Source: Cryptomeria japonica (Eukaryota > Streptophyta > Pinopsida > Cupressales > Cupressaceae). Taken from it: a stretch of DNA of 64,000 nt. Made by a program: the position numbers and the translations under genes. Below the pieces are notes generated by a model. That model was not told where the DNA came from. It saw only the letters and a list, made by a program, of their open reading frames with translations, and ran no database searches. Below are positions 1 to 11,559 of this stretch, one piece after another; position 1 is the first letter of the stretch, and every line of letters starts with the position of its first letter. The DNA lies in NCBI RefSeq assembly GCF_030272615.1, contig NC_081415.1, forward strand, positions 627,851,240 to 627,915,239, written 5' to 3'.

Positions 1-567
1 ATCCCCCTTCGTTTCGCGGATTTTTCGGAGGACTGTGTGCACGCCGGGCACCATCGTCCCATCAACTTTCACTCAAATTTGCAGAACAACACCGTCTCGA
101 CATTTTACTGCTAATTCCAGGTCCGCAGCTTCATCCCATATCCCAGTCTCTATTTTTAAGAGAATCTTTCATACTTTACATGCATTCCTAGTTCAATCTT
201 TCTATCTACATTCTTTACAAAAGAGGGTATCCTTGATGTCACAACCCTTGAAAATCATATAGAATCCAATCTTGCATTGCGTGGGATTGGATCTTGTGGG
301 TTTCAACCCCTCTTTTGAATGTAAAGTCTCTCCTAAGTGAAAACCATCAACCCTAGTGACTCTCCCTTCTCTCTCCTTGGAGTTGGGGAGGGGAGAACAA
401 CTAGGGTTTGATTTTTTCCGCTTTACAGATACAAGATTCTTATTGCATTTCTTGGTAGGGGATAACTTTGAGAATTTTGATCAAGCATGGATTCATGACT
501 CCAAAATTGCATCTCTTGTGTCTTCACCCAGCTTTCTCTCTGCATTCTACCCATTATAAGGGGGACA
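1..567 (+). mobile_element. Possible 3' part of an LTR
   Basis: The segment reads like the transcribed end of a plant Gypsy LTR. It holds a leader-like pyrimidine-rich stretch, 'aaccctag' motifs and a terminal ACA at 565-567. TGGCGGTTGCCAGAGAG follows at once (568-584) and resembles a TGGCGCC-type primer site with two bases missing. No upstream end is present because the window starts inside it, and no matching LTR is seen elsewhere in the window. Short open frames here show no recognisable domain. This is inference from one degenerate primer-site match, so the call is weak. Confidence 0.28.
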
Positions 568-585
568 TGGCGGTTGCCAGAGAGA

Positions 586-1309
586 TTGAAATTATTTGCA
601 ACTGCAGCTGAAGCCTGCAGTTGCACTTGAGCCTTTTAATAATCCTCTTCTCATCTTTGGCTATTTTACTAACCCTTTGGCTACAAGGTAATTCACTAAT
701 TTTCTTTACTTCATGGCATTAGCAAACTTTCAGCCATATCTCCTTATACCAGAATTTAGTTGCACCTTCTATGAACTTCATTTTAAAACCTCTGCAAGCA
801 AAACAACAACACTTCCTAAAAACTTATCTTTGGAAAATGTCTATCTTCTACATTCTAAAATGTAGCATGCAAATGATATAACTTCTATCTTCTACATTTT
901 GAAATGGAACATGCAAATAATGACCCTATTTCTTGATTTGCGAAGTGGTGGCAATTGACTATCATGTCTATACTTTGGATTATTTCATATACTATATTAA
1001 TCTATGTGAGATTTACTTTTCTCCCATTCCACAAGAAATATTTCATTCCAATAGGCCTGACACCTATACATGACTCACAAACCTCAACACGGATTAATAC
1101 TGGTAGCTTCTCATTGAATATTAAATATTTGTTTTCCTCCATTTTTTATTCCTCTAACACAGGCAATGTTTTTAGTTTTCTATGCAAAAGGATAGCAGAG
1201 AATCCTCGATCAATATTTTACACATGCCAAAAAATGGCTTTCTAAAAGATTTCATACAAATATGTAGGACACTTACAACTAAGATGTGATGTGTTTGCTA
1301 TATTAGTTT
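586..1309. other. Gene-free AT-rich stretch
   Basis: No supported coding region. It contains a short local repeat around 'cttctatcttctacatt' (near 838-858 and 881-898). If the primer site at 568 is real, this would be decayed internal sequence of the same element, but no gag-like translation is visible. Confidence 0.5.
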
Positions 1310-1655
1310 TTTTCTCCAATTAGTAATGAAAGATTAGCCTTAATTATTATTTTCCCCTAAAAATAATGAATGATTCGCCTTAATTTTTCTACATTTTTCA
1401 TGCAATATGAACAAAATCGCCAATGAAATTATTAATTTTCCCCAAAAATAATGAAATATTTGCCTTAATGTTTCAAAAAATTTCATGCAAAGGAAAAATA
1501 TTTGCCACTAAAATTAATATTTTTTCCCAAAAAGAATGAAAAATTCACCTTAATTTTTTGTACAATTCATATGAAACTGAGAAAAATTCGCCAACAGAAT
1601 AATATTTTTCCCCTATTTAAAAAAATTGCCAAAAAAAATTAATATTTTCTACCAA
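1310..1655. repeat. Degenerate tandem repeat, period about 84 bp
   Basis: About four imperfect copies. Each has a block like 'ttcccctaaaaataatga', then 'attcgccttaattttt', then 'catgcaa', then 'tcgccaa' and 'attaatattt'. Clear copies start near 1351, 1436 and 1521, with partial copies at both edges. AT-rich and noncoding. Confidence 0.6.
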
Positions 1656-1721
1656 AATATTGAAGGATTCTCCAGGATTTAACACCTTTACCCAAGCGGG
1701 GGAGGGGGTGTTTCTTAAAGT

Positions 1722-2142
1722 TATCCCTGGAGGGATGGAGGAAGCAAGGGGTTAAGAGAGAGAGAGTGCCTAAGATAGAGAGCAGGAAGGGAGAGAGAGA
1801 AAATGAGAGTGAGAGATAGATTGAGCCTAAGTGATAGGGAGGAAGGGATCGAAAAAGAGTAAGATACCAAAGAGAGAGACAATCCATGTGAGAGAGAGGG
1901 ATGGGGGAAGGGAGGAGTTAAGAGATAGAGGGGGGTTGAGGTAAAGAGAGGGAGAGAGGGAGAGAGTGTGAGAGAGAGAGGGAGGAAGGTGGGGGATGAG
2001 GGAGAGACTAGAGAGAGATAAATCCCAAGTTCAAGCGAAGAAGGGAGGGAAAGAGAGGGAGAGACCTAAGAGAGAGAGGGGTTGAGAAAGAGAGAGAGGG
2101 GGGAATGTAGGGAAAGAGAGGGAGATAAGAGAGAGAGAATAT
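1722..2142 (+). repeat. Purine-rich (GA)n low-complexity tract
   Basis: About 420 bases in which the + strand is almost all A and G, dominated by GAGA and GGGA runs with occasional 'taag' or 'ttgag' interruptions. Serine/leucine-rich open frames on the minus strand are by-products of the repeat and are not annotated. Confidence 0.85.
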
Positions 2143-3840
2143 TGATACAAACATGATGATTACTAAAATTTGAATATGTGCCAAAGTAACTACAATGGGA
2201 AACACCAAGCCTTAGGCTCAGATTTTGCTTGGGAATCCAACCCAAAGGCTTGGACGTCCTTCTCAGGCCTGAGACATATTTTCAACAAACATACAAAATT
2301 TTCTCACATTTTTGTTTGTGCTCTCTAGCAAGTTTGCATGTGTTTCATTGCAAACAAAAATAAACACCATGACAATGTCAAGCTCTCTCTTAGTTATCCA
2401 ACCATATAATTATTTTATCATTTTGATTATGTTAAGGCCTTCATCACTAGTTTCTTTTGTTAGTGTGTTCATTTTTTGTCAAAAACCAACATATCGTATT
2501 TTGGGCATAGATTTTTACTTGTTCATTGAATTTTGAAACAAATTACATTTTTAGAAACTAGACTCCACTCTACACAATTTAAAAGGAAAAGGAAAATTGA
2601 TTTTTGATTATTTTTCAAAAATTTTAGGGGGGGTCACACTCTAAATTATGTTTTTAAGGATGTGCCCACTGTTAAAATTAGTGAAAAAAATCATATATTT
2701 ATTAAAAAATTAATCAAAAAATTTGGCAAAAATTACATAGTGTTAGCTAATTTCTCACTAGAGCGATTTTAAAAATTCCAAAAAAAAGTTGACATTTTAG
2801 GGGGAGCACACTAGGTGCTATATTATGTAATTTTTCTAAAAAAAATAGGACCAATTTGTGTGCTCTCCCTTTTTGAAACCCTTAATTTTCACCATTTAAA
2901 AATAAATAAATTGTATTTTAGAAAGTAGACTCGAAACACTACAACTCTTGTTCTTGCTACATCTTTATATTTTTAATGTAACTATCTTCATTTTCTTGTC
3001 AAAGTTCAGACTTTGCTGATTTCAGAAACAAAAGTGGCATCTTAAGACCCCTTTTTGATCCCCCATCTTTGTGCACTTACCCATAATTGGATTGAGCTAA
3101 AATATTTTCTCTCACCCATTTATATATCCCACTGGAGATGCGTTCTTGATGTTGAACCCTAGGGTGATGAAACCGCAAGGTAGGCCACTTATTGAGATAT
3201 AAAAAGAAGAATGTTGTAATTCCTCTTGCACCCAATTTCCACAAAGGCAAGGGGAGAGGATTCATCGCAACACCCTTGGGTAACATAGAACATATGTGCA
3301 AGAACATTAGACAGTCAATCAGATGTATATTCCCTACATAAATCCAAATGTTTTCTAACTAGAAAAATGCAAACAAATAATCCTGCAATCAACACATTAG
3401 TAGTTAAATTTTCTATTTTTTCCAATGATTGTCAATGTGTTGCACAGATATGATTAGTACCACAAAAAACCCCTAATTTGAACAAAGGAAAGATTGACTA
3501 AAAATATAAAATTTATGAAATTTTTTTTTATACCTAATCTAGAGTAGTCCAGAGGTGACAAAATCGAGATAAAGCAAAAATCTTTTTTTTTTTATAATAT
3601 TTTTTACATTCTATTAAATTGCATTTTCAGGTATTTAGAGAAAAAATTATGACCGAAGTGTTTTTGGTCCATTAACTTGATATTTGAAGGCATCATGTTA
3701 AGGGACTAGAATTAGATCTCATGGAGACCTTTCCAACAATGTAAGCGATTTCAAATTCTGAGCATTAAGGAGAGAAATATGACCCTACCAAGTTGGGGTA
3801 TCAAAATTCCTAGTGTTTTTTTTAGAATGTGTAATGTATG
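2143..3840. other. Gene-free AT-rich intergenic DNA
   Basis: No supported gene. Two similar blocks, 'ttttaggggggg...cacact' (about 2620) and 'ttttagggggagcacact' (about 2796), suggest an old local duplication. There are poly-T runs near 3525 and 3585. A 76-codon minus-strand frame (3307-3077) shows no recognisable domain. Confidence 0.5.
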
Positions 3841-5011
3841 TGTAGCATCATAGATTGTACACCCTTAGTTAGGCAGTACAATTCCATTCTTAGGTTAGCA
3901 CCCGCCTTAGTGTGTTTGCATCTTGCATTTCAAATTCCCTTTAAGCATTTAAGTAGTAATTTAATTAAATCTAAATTCTTCTTTCATCACTCTACATATC
4001 ATAAAATTGGGCCCTTAAACACAAGTGTGCCCCTTTTTATTTCATTCTCCTAATTAATTATTTCATCAAAACCCTAGTTATGTCCTATTTTGACCTTCAA
4101 GGCTCGATTTGTCTTATCTAGACACCTTTAATTTTCACCTACTCCTGGCATTTACTTTAGAATCACAATATCTTGCTTCCCCAAAAATTTGGCAAAAAGT
4201 TGCTTCAACCAAGAGGCAGCCTCTTGGCCCCAACTTTTTCTCCCTGAATTTCAAGAGCATGTTTTGGTGGTATTTTAATGTTTGAATCCAAGAGATTTAG
4301 GAAAAATATCATTTCTAGGTTGGCTTATGACCCAAAATAAAGTTAGGGTTTCATACATATAGCCTTGTCTTTCCTCATTTGAAGGATCGATTCTCTAGTA
4401 ATTGAAGGATCCTCTTATGAAGTGAAAGTGCAAGTTATGTGAAGACTTCATCAACAAATCAAGCATCTATCAAGTCTACATTAATCATCTTCAACATCAA
4501 TTAGGAGCTTTGAAGACATTCAAGAATAATAGGAGATCACCGACTGTTGATTGGCTTGTACCTCTCGCTTAGGGTTTGGTATGATTTCATGTTATTTTCA
4601 TATCTTGGTATGAGCTTCATAATGTTCATTTTTAGATTACATTCATTCTTTAGATACATTATGGCATTTTTGATTTGAAGCATTTAGATTTACATTTACA
4701 ATCAATTAGGGTTTGCTCTCCAAAGTGTAGGGTAGAACTCTAGATCTATTCTCTTGTTCATTTAGGATCTTGCATACACACAAGATTCTTGTACACACAT
4801 TTTCAATTTATTATCAACTATTTATGGAGGTGGAAATCACCAAAACAAGGGGTTTGACTAAGGCAAAGCCCTAAATAGCCACCAAGACACCATTTTCAAG
4901 TTGCAAGTGCAAGTACAAAGATCTGACAAACGCACAAATTTCAAGACCAATGGAGCATATAGGTGCAGACTCAGTCCCTGAAGAAGACCTCATTTTTTTG
5001 GGACTAGGGCA
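3841..5011 (+). mobile_element. Gypsy-A 5' LTR, left part (putative)
   Basis: The sequence is contiguous with 24170-24661 once Copia-A and one copy of its GGGCA target duplication are removed. The joined stretch ends in ACA at 24661, three bases before a primer-site-like TGG. A plausible LTR start is TGTAGCATCATAG at 3841. A TATA-like 'catacatatag' lies near 4352. The 3' boundary is better supported than the 5' boundary, because no second LTR of this element lies in the window. Confidence 0.42.
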
Positions 5012-7376
5012 TGATGAACACAAATGATCATTGAGAGGGGGGGTAAATCAGTGATAATAAAAAATTTAAAACTTTAAAATAGATTGTGCTATCACAAATA
5101 AGAGAGCTAATCAAAGCACTTGCAAACAAGAGGCAGACACATAACACATAGATATACGAGGAAACACCATAGTGGGGAAAAACCTCGGTGAGAAATACTG
5201 CTGGTGACTACTGCTTCACAATGGAAAACTAATTACAATATGTTTTAGGGCACCAACCCAAGGAGCACCAACCCCTGGTTTTATGAGCACCAACCCAAAA
5301 GGAGCACCAACCCCTAATTTTATGAGCACCTACTCTTGCTCTAAGCAGCCACTTAGATATTTACAATAATTCAATAAACAATTTGATACTATAGAGACCT
5401 TGTTACAAATGAGTTTTGTAACACCTTACAAATTTCCAACTTCTTGCTCACAGAATGTTATGCACGTTCTGCTACTGTGTTATGTTTCTGCTCTGAATTC
5501 TCTTCTCTTTTGTACCTTTTCCCTTTTTTGGTCCTAACTTATTCACCTCTTTGCTATACTTTTCTGCCTTGTCATCTCTACCTTCTTAATCCTCTATTTT
5601 CCCTCTTTACATAGACCTTTTGCTACCACTTATCTTCTCTTTACCCTCTGAGTATTCTACTAGCAATATTTTATGCAATGTTATTGATTGCTCAGGCATC
5701 GTGTTATTGAAACATGCAAAAAACACCTTTGTGTTATCCTCTTTTTACTCTTTGTTTTCACCTTCTTTGTTTTTGCAGAGCTTCACTCTCTACACACCTA
5801 CTCCTCACACTCAACAATAACTTCAACTTATCACTTACTTCACTTGGTAGAAATCTTCATACAATAAGATTTTCCCACCAAGAATGAATTAAAAAATTAA
5901 TCTTCTTGACATCTGAGAAATCCCATCTTCTTGTTGATTTGATCCTCTGATAATTCTATCTAGATAACTAGCCATCAATAATAAATTATCCCCTTGGAAT
6001 ATTTCTCAAATCAGATTGTATCTCTGAGCATGGATTACTATTCTTAGTAATCTTGAATTTTGCAATTCATTTGAAGATTTTCAGATCATTCTGGAGCTAC
6101 TCCATCTTCTATAGTATAAGTCTGCATTAAATGCCTGTGTCTCTTCATCTCTATCTGAGAGTACCACAATTTTGTCAATCAGATTTGATTCTGCACTTAG
6201 CCCCCCATTTTGAAAATAATATCTTTAGTTACCGCTCTACTCAGCATTAATTTATATTTTGTGTGCTGCTCAGATTGGAAAATCTTATATGATGCGTATG
6301 CTCTTGCTTTGTCAACCAATCAAAAATATTTTATTGTCCACCTAACATTTACTTATCACTCAGCCACTTGGTGAATGGTGAGACCCATTAACAAAAACCT
6401 CATCTCACAAAGGGTCTACGTATGGAAGAAAAATCCACGTTGGATTCACAAGTTGTGCAAATGTGTTCTGCAGATCATATAACATGTGTGTTATACGCAT
6501 CGTGAAAAAACTATTCCTTCCTACAGGCTAGTGGGATAATGCGTCTTCTACCATTTTCCTTATCTCACATCATTTCTTCCTAGACCTTCTTACCATGTGG
6601 GCTAATGAGATCAATCTATTCCCTTTGATATTTTTACCCCGCATGACCACCTCTCTCCAAGTTTGCATGGCGCAAGATAACGAGGTGCCTTATTTACCTT
6701 TGTTTATTGTTACCCTGCAAGGTTATCTTACAACAAATAACATGTCATGGGATAACAAGGTTCACTTTTGCTTCACTTAAGTGTTATCCCACAAGGTTAT
6801 CTAACAATGAATAAGATGTTGTGGGATAAGCCAGGGAGCACAACTTACGTGTTGTTGACATTTCAATCATAGTTTAGCGACTAGCCCATATAGTGTTTTG
6901 CCTTGGGTGTTTCTTGTTGTGGGATGGCGGGGTGACTAACCTGTTGTGTTATTGACTTCATCCACCATAATGTAGTGTTATCCCACATGGTCACTTATCT
7001 TTAACCGTTCATGTTGCAAGATAGTGGGGGTTGCATAACCGTCATGTTATTGACTTTCCTATCACAGTTTTGCAGCTTTATAAGTAGCAATAACCTGCAT
7101 GTTATTGACAACTGCAATGGATACTTATTGTAATTACATGCGACTAACATAGCATGTTATTGACAACTGCAGCTAACTTTTTCTAAGTCAAACCAGATTT
7201 CACAATACATTTCCAACATAATTGCATGTGTCCTCCTTGTCCATTTTCATGCCCTAATGACACATTTCATGCATTCCTCCTCTATCTCCTTGTGCGTATA
7301 GCATGATGTGTTATATGATGTTGCAATAACACTTTTTCCAACCTGTTAATCTAATCTCTCCACTACATCTTGTATG

Positions 7377-7504
7377 TGTTGGTAGTGGGCCAACGTCCCT
7401 CATGGGGATTCACAAAATGGTTTAATAGCCTCCTATGGATTAGTTGTATTTGGCATTGATAGGTCGATCAAATTTTGGTGCAACAACAACCCTAGCTTGT
7501 AACA
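7377..7504 (+). repeat. TRIM 5' LTR (128 bp)
   Basis: Begins TGTTGGTAGTGGGCC and ends GTAACA. It lacks an internal segment of about 12 bases ('ctataagtctag' region) that the 3' LTR has. Confidence 0.88.
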
Positions 7505-7506
7505 AG

Positions 7507-7518
7507 TGGTATCAGAGC
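7507..7518 (+). promoter_or_regulatory. TRIM primer binding site
   Basis: TGGTATCAGAGC is the usual plant primer site complementary to the 3' end of initiator methionine tRNA. It is two bases downstream of the LTR. Confidence 0.88.
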
Positions 7519-7572
7519 TTGGTCACAAGTTCAAATCACATAGGCCGTGATGAGTGACATTGGGAGGGGGAT

Positions 7573-7710
7573 TGTTGGTAGTGGGCTAGCATCCCTCATG
7601 GGGATTCATGACATGGTTTCATAGCCTCCTATGGATTCTATAAGTCTAGTGGTTGTATCGGGCATTGACAGGTTGATATTTTGGTGCAATGGTAACCCTA
7701 GCTTGTAACA
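7573..7710 (+). repeat. TRIM 3' LTR (138 bp)
   Basis: Directly repeated copy of 7377-7504 with scattered substitutions and a short extra internal segment. The polypurine tract immediately precedes it. Confidence 0.88.
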
Positions 7711-7770
7711 ATATGATATCTCCACAACATCTTATCAATTGTTGACATCAATGACAATCTAATGCCAACA

Positions 7771-7789
7771 ATCTCCCCCTTTGGCATTG
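7771..7789 (-). promoter_or_regulatory. Copia-A polypurine tract
   Basis: On the minus strand this reads CAATGCCAAAGGGGGAGAT directly before the LTR start TGTTGGC. It primes plus-strand DNA synthesis in LTR retrotransposons. The block and its flanks are almost identical to those of NA-1 at 21225-21254. Confidence 0.88.
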
Positions 7790-8073
7790 ATGTCAACACA
7801 ATTCCTTCTCTTCCCCTTTGACAATAATGGAAAAGGGCCTAACAAACAACACATTCAAACTTATTCTTCTCCCCCTATGACCATCTCTGCATGCATAGAT
7901 TTGGGTTGCTAGTAGCATATGAAAGATAGATGAACCATTATTACAATATAAAAAGTAGTAGCAATACTACTCACAAAATTTTTAGAACTCCCCCTAAGAC
8001 AAGCATGAGGTTCAAGGACAAGAAGTGTAAAGCAATATGCTTCCCTTTAACCAGAGACTACATAAAAATGGCT
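7790..8073 (-). other. Copia-A 3' untranslated segment
   Basis: Between the TGA that ends the polyprotein frame (8074-8076) and the PPT. It contains a second purine run on the minus strand near 7860-7885. No gene seen. Confidence 0.6.
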
Positions 8074-8890
8074 CAAGTGTTGAAGGAAGGTGGAACAACA
8101 CCCAATTTTTGTCTCAGATATTCAAATTTGTCTTTTGGTAGTGGCTTAGTGAAGATATAAGCTACTTGTTCACCTGTGCACACATATTCAACTTTAACCT
8201 CTTTCTCTGCAACCTTTTCCCTAAGAAAATGATACTTGATTTGATGGCAATGTGCGTTGTCCTAGAAAGCATAACATGGTTCTTTGATATATTTATAACA
8301 CTTGAATTGTCGCACATGATAGAGATGGGATCTGAAAACTCTACCTAAATGTCTTTGAGGGTCTTCTTCATCCATAATACTTGTGAGCAACATGTGGTAG
8401 CTGCAATGTATTCAGCTTTAGCAGTTGATAATGAGACCGACTCTTGTTTCTTATTGTGCCATGAAACCAATCTATCTCCCAGGAAGAAAGCTCCACCACT
8501 GGTTTTCTTCCTATCATCTACACAACCTACCGAATTAGCATTAGTATAGGCATGCAAAGTGAAATCACCTTTCTTTGGATACCATAAGCCAAAATTGAGT
8601 GTTTCCTGCAAATACTTGAATATCCTCTAAACTGCATTGACATGTGATTGCTTAGGAGTTGCTTGAAATATTGTCACCATGCACACAACTTGAACTATAT
8701 CCGGCCTTGATGATGTTAGATATAACAAACTCCCAATCATTGATCTATACAAAGTTTGATCCACACTGGGTGACTCATCATCCTTACTTGGTTTGCATCC
8801 TATCACCATGGGAGTACTAACCGGCTTGTTGTTCTCCATTTGAAATTTCTTTAACATATCTTTGGCATACTTAGTTTGAGATATAAAAAT
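8074..8890 (-). pseudogene. Copia-A RNase H domain and polyprotein C-terminus
   Basis: Copia RNase H removes the RNA strand during reverse transcription. Visible in order on the minus strand: the connection region with 'RSMIGSLLYLTSSRPDI' (within 8857-8627), the RNase H core with 'LHAYTNANSVGCVDDRKKTS' and 'LSTAKAEYIAA' (8611-8345), then 'HFLREKV' and the C-terminal 'IFTKPLPKDKFEYLRQKLG', ending at TGA 8074-8076. The expected 'DWAG' core is changed. The frame breaks at 8627 and there is an in-frame TAG at about 8345-8347, where a Gln is expected. Nonfunctional remnant of the pol C-terminus. Confidence 0.88.
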
Positions 8891-8928
8891 ACCTTTATCT
8901 AACTGAGAAATCTACAACCAAGAAAATA

Positions 8929-9610
8929 TTATAGCTCTCCAATTAAAGACATCTCAAACTCTAACTGCATTTGATCAACAAATTCCTTACATGGGACATC
9001 TTCATTTCCTACAAAAATGATATCATCTACATATATAACCACAATGATCATAAGATTACCATCTACCTTGATATTCAAGTGGCTATCAACACACCCCTTT
9101 TTAAATCCTTTTTGATGTAAGTACTTATACAACCTAAAATACCATGCTCTAGGCACCTGCTTTAGACCATACAAAGCTTTTCTCAATTTGCATACAAATT
9201 TCTCATCTTCATGTAGCTGAAATCCTTTGGGTTGCTCAATATAGACCTCTTCTTCAAGATTACCATTCAGGAATGCATATTTGACATCCATTTGATATAC
9301 TTTATATCCTTTATAGGCTAAGAATGCCAAGAACAGCCTTATAGCTTCAAGCCTTTCAATTGGTACAAATGTTTCTTCAAAATTTATGCCCTCTACCTGA
9401 GCATATCCCTTGCATACAAGCCTTACCTTGTTCCTTATTACCTTACCTTCTTCATTCATCTTGTTCCTATGGACCAATTTGGTGCCGATAACATTCTTGT
9501 CTGCTGGCCTAGGAACCAAATCCCAAGTCTTTTTCTTCTCTATTTTTTACAACTCTTCTTCCATGGCCTTCATCCACTTCTCACTCTTGCTGGCTTTATC
9601 ATATGTCTTG
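8929..9610 (-). pseudogene. Copia-A reverse transcriptase
   Basis: RNA-dependent DNA polymerase domain of Copia pol (RVT_2 type). The 196-codon open part (9519-8929) shows 'KARL'-like '[15 protein letters not shown]', '[20 protein letters not shown]', '[14 protein letters not shown]' and the catalytic 'YVDD' within '[13 protein letters not shown]'. The YVDD is intact. The N-terminal part ('KWMKAMEEEL', 'TWDLVPRP') lies upstream to about 9610, with a TAA in frame after 'MEEEL'. The downstream frame ends in a stop after 'SLIGEL'. Follows integrase, as in Copia order. Confidence 0.92.
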
Positions 9611-9679
9611 GGTTCCATTTCTGTTATAAGACAGAAATTTACTTGTTCATTGTTCCTTGTTCCTTCTTGTTTCCTATAA

Positions 9680-10597
9680 TCTCATCCTTAGGGTAATTTT
9701 TTTGAACATATTTATTTGGATCTTTTCTTGGTTCCTCTTCCTCTTGTTCACTCTTAGATTGTGCTTCCTCTTCCATATATATTTCCTCACTCTAATTTAC
9801 AATATTTTGCCTTCCTTTGAGAATATCCTCATCAAGTCTAACTTTCACACTCTCAACCATTCTCCTCAATCTTTTGTTGTGACATTTATAAGCCTTTCTA
9901 TGAGTAGAGTACCCCAAGAAGATGCCTTCATCACATCTTGATTCAAAACTTCCTATTCCATCCTCATCTCTTTTGATAAATCAATTTCTACCAAACACCT
10001 TGAAGTACTTTATTGAAGGTTTTCTATCATACCATAACTCATAAGGTTTATTCTATTGTTTACTCTTAGCTGTACTTTGTCTAATGTGTATACAACAATA
10101 TGGACTACCTCTTTCCAATATACATTAGGGAGATTTTCTTCATTTAACATTGTTCTTTCCATCTCTTTGGTTGTCCTATTTTTCCTTTCAACAACACCAT
10201 TTTGTTGTGGTGTCCTAGGGGTAGAGTATTGTCTTCTTATTCCATGTCTCTCACTATAGTTTTCAAATTCATTAGATGTGAATTCTCCTCCATGGTCTTA
10301 TCTCAGACATTTCGGCTTGTAACCACTTTCCTTTTCAACCATCTTCCTAAAGATTTTGAATCATTGAAAGGCTTGAGACTTGTCTTGTAGGAAGGTGACC
10401 CATGTCACTCTTGAAAAATTATCTATGTGCAACATGACGTATCTTTCTCCATTTAGGGCTCTTGTTCTTGTAGACCCACACAAGTTTATAGGCACAAGCT
10501 TTAGTGGCCTTGTAGTTGAGTATTCTTTAGTCTTGTGGATCTCTTTAGTTTGTTTTCCTCTTTGACACTCATCATAAGTGCTTGTTGGTTTGATAAT
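9680..10597 (-). pseudogene. Copia-A integrase catalytic core (fragmented)
   Basis: The minus strand translates in several frames into pieces of a Copia integrase, which inserts the DNA copy into the genome. 'DHGGEFTSNEF' surrounds the second catalytic Asp, with a TAA just before it. 'TPQQNGVVERKNRT' holds the catalytic Glu, and 'LCGSTRT' lies near the first Asp region. At least two frameshifts and several stops break it. The DDE residues visible (second Asp, Glu) are conserved. It lies between GAG-pre-integrase and RT, as expected. Confidence 0.82.
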
Positions 10598-11104
10598 CTA
10601 AGGTATGTGCCTAACATACCCTCTTTTTCTCACCTTAATAAGATTAACAAAATTTATGTGACCAAGCCTTCTATGCCACAACCAAATTTCATCAACTTCT
10701 CCCATCATGCATTGGAACTCAAAGCATTCTTTCAAGTTGTACACATTTCCATCTATCCTTTTGCCTTCAACAACAAGTTTTCTAGTGCTTTCCTTTCTAA
10801 TTTCACATCCTCTTGAGTCAAAAGTGAACATGCATCCTTTGTCGCACATTTGACTTACACTCAACAAATTGTGTTTTAGACCTTCCACATAATATACATC
10901 ATGAGATTTTAATTTTCCATCAATGTTTAGTGTACCCTTTCCTTTTATCTTGATTGAGGAATTGTCTCCAAACCTTAATGAACCACCATTCCAATCTTCT
11001 AATTTGATAAATTTCTTCTTATCACCAGTCATGTGATTTGAGCAGCCACTATCTACTACCCATAAATTATTCCTTTTTGCATGTAGAGCAGTTTGGACAA
11101 TCAA
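10598..11104 (-). CDS. Copia-A protease active site and GAG-pre-integrase
   Basis: 168-codon open stretch of the polyprotein. Near the N-terminus 'WVVDSGCSNHMTGD' is the Copia aspartic protease active site, with the DSG intact. 'VYYVEGLKHNLLSVSQMCDKG' is typical of the end of the protease. 'WLWHRRLGHINFVNLIK' is the GAG-pre-integrase/zinc-binding motif that precedes the integrase core. The frame is open here but broken on both sides. The start is simply the first codon of the open frame, not a true initiation site. Confidence 0.92.
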   Translation of the reverse strand: MIVQTALHAKRNNLWVVDSGCSNHMTGDKKKFIKLEDWNGGSLRFGDNSSIKIKGKGTLNIDGKLKSHDVYYVEGLKHNLLSVSQMCDKGCMFTFDSRGCEIRKESTRKLVVEGKRIDGNVYNLKECFEFQCMMGEVDEIWLWHRRLGHINFVNLIKVRKRGYVRHIP

Positions 11105-11559
11105 ACTTGATTCAAATTTGTCCTTTTCTTTTTCAACCCAAACTTCTTTTGATTCTTGCTTTTCTCCATTGTCACATTCTGATTTTATTTTGTCTTTGGT
11201 TCCAAAGATGACATTTTCCTCTTTTGTTTAGCTTCTCTAATCTTACAGTGTTTTGCAATGTGGCCCAAGTTTTGGTAATGGTATCATTTTACATTTACAT
11301 TGAATGATGAATTTGAAAAACCATTGTAGGACAAAGATACATTTCTCCTACACTCATAACTCATATGACAAACACCATTGCAACAACATCAAATGATATT
11401 TACATCTCTAAGAGCATAAAAAAGATTTCTACTTTCATAACTAGGAGGGGACCTGTGCATAAGTCTACATTTTGCAATTCTATGACCATAAGTATTACAT
11501 TTATAATAGTAGCCATGGAACTAAGGTACATACCAATCATTGTTGAATTCATTTGTCAT

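Larger units (their letters stand above)
7377..7710 (+). mobile_element. TRIM/SMART-like miniature LTR retrotransposon
   Basis: A complete 334-bp element: LTR, primer site, a core of about 45 bp, purine tract, LTR. Both LTRs start TGTTGGTAGTGGGC and end CTTGTAACA. The primer site TGGTATCAGAGC (7507-7518) lies two bases after the first LTR. A purine tract, GGGAGGGGGAT (7562-7572), abuts the second. Flanks GTATG (7372-7376) and ATATG (7711-7715) look like a 5-bp target duplication with one change. There is no coding capacity, so any movement must have used enzymes from another element. It is absent from the other Copia-A LTR, so it inserted after Copia-A. Confidence 0.9.
5012..7770 (-). repeat. 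Copia-A 3' LTR
   Basis: On the + strand it begins TGATGAACAC and ends AATGCCAACA. It aligns along its length to 14971-15366 plus 22162-24164. It carries the TRIM insertion 7377-7710. Beside the TRIM, a short block 'atctccac.acatctt' is present twice (7356-7371 and 7719-7733) but once in the other LTR, so either a small duplication here or a loss there. Short open frames inside the LTR are not genes. Confidence 0.9.

Noticed and set aside
1639..2208. Leu/Ser/Pro-rich minus-strand frames
   Set aside because: Arise from the purine (GA) tract; low complexity only.
6440..7190. CRISPR-like impression from recurrent short motifs
   Set aside because: Motifs are irregularly spaced, not separated by uniform spacers, and lie in a plant Copia LTR duplicated at 22162-24164.
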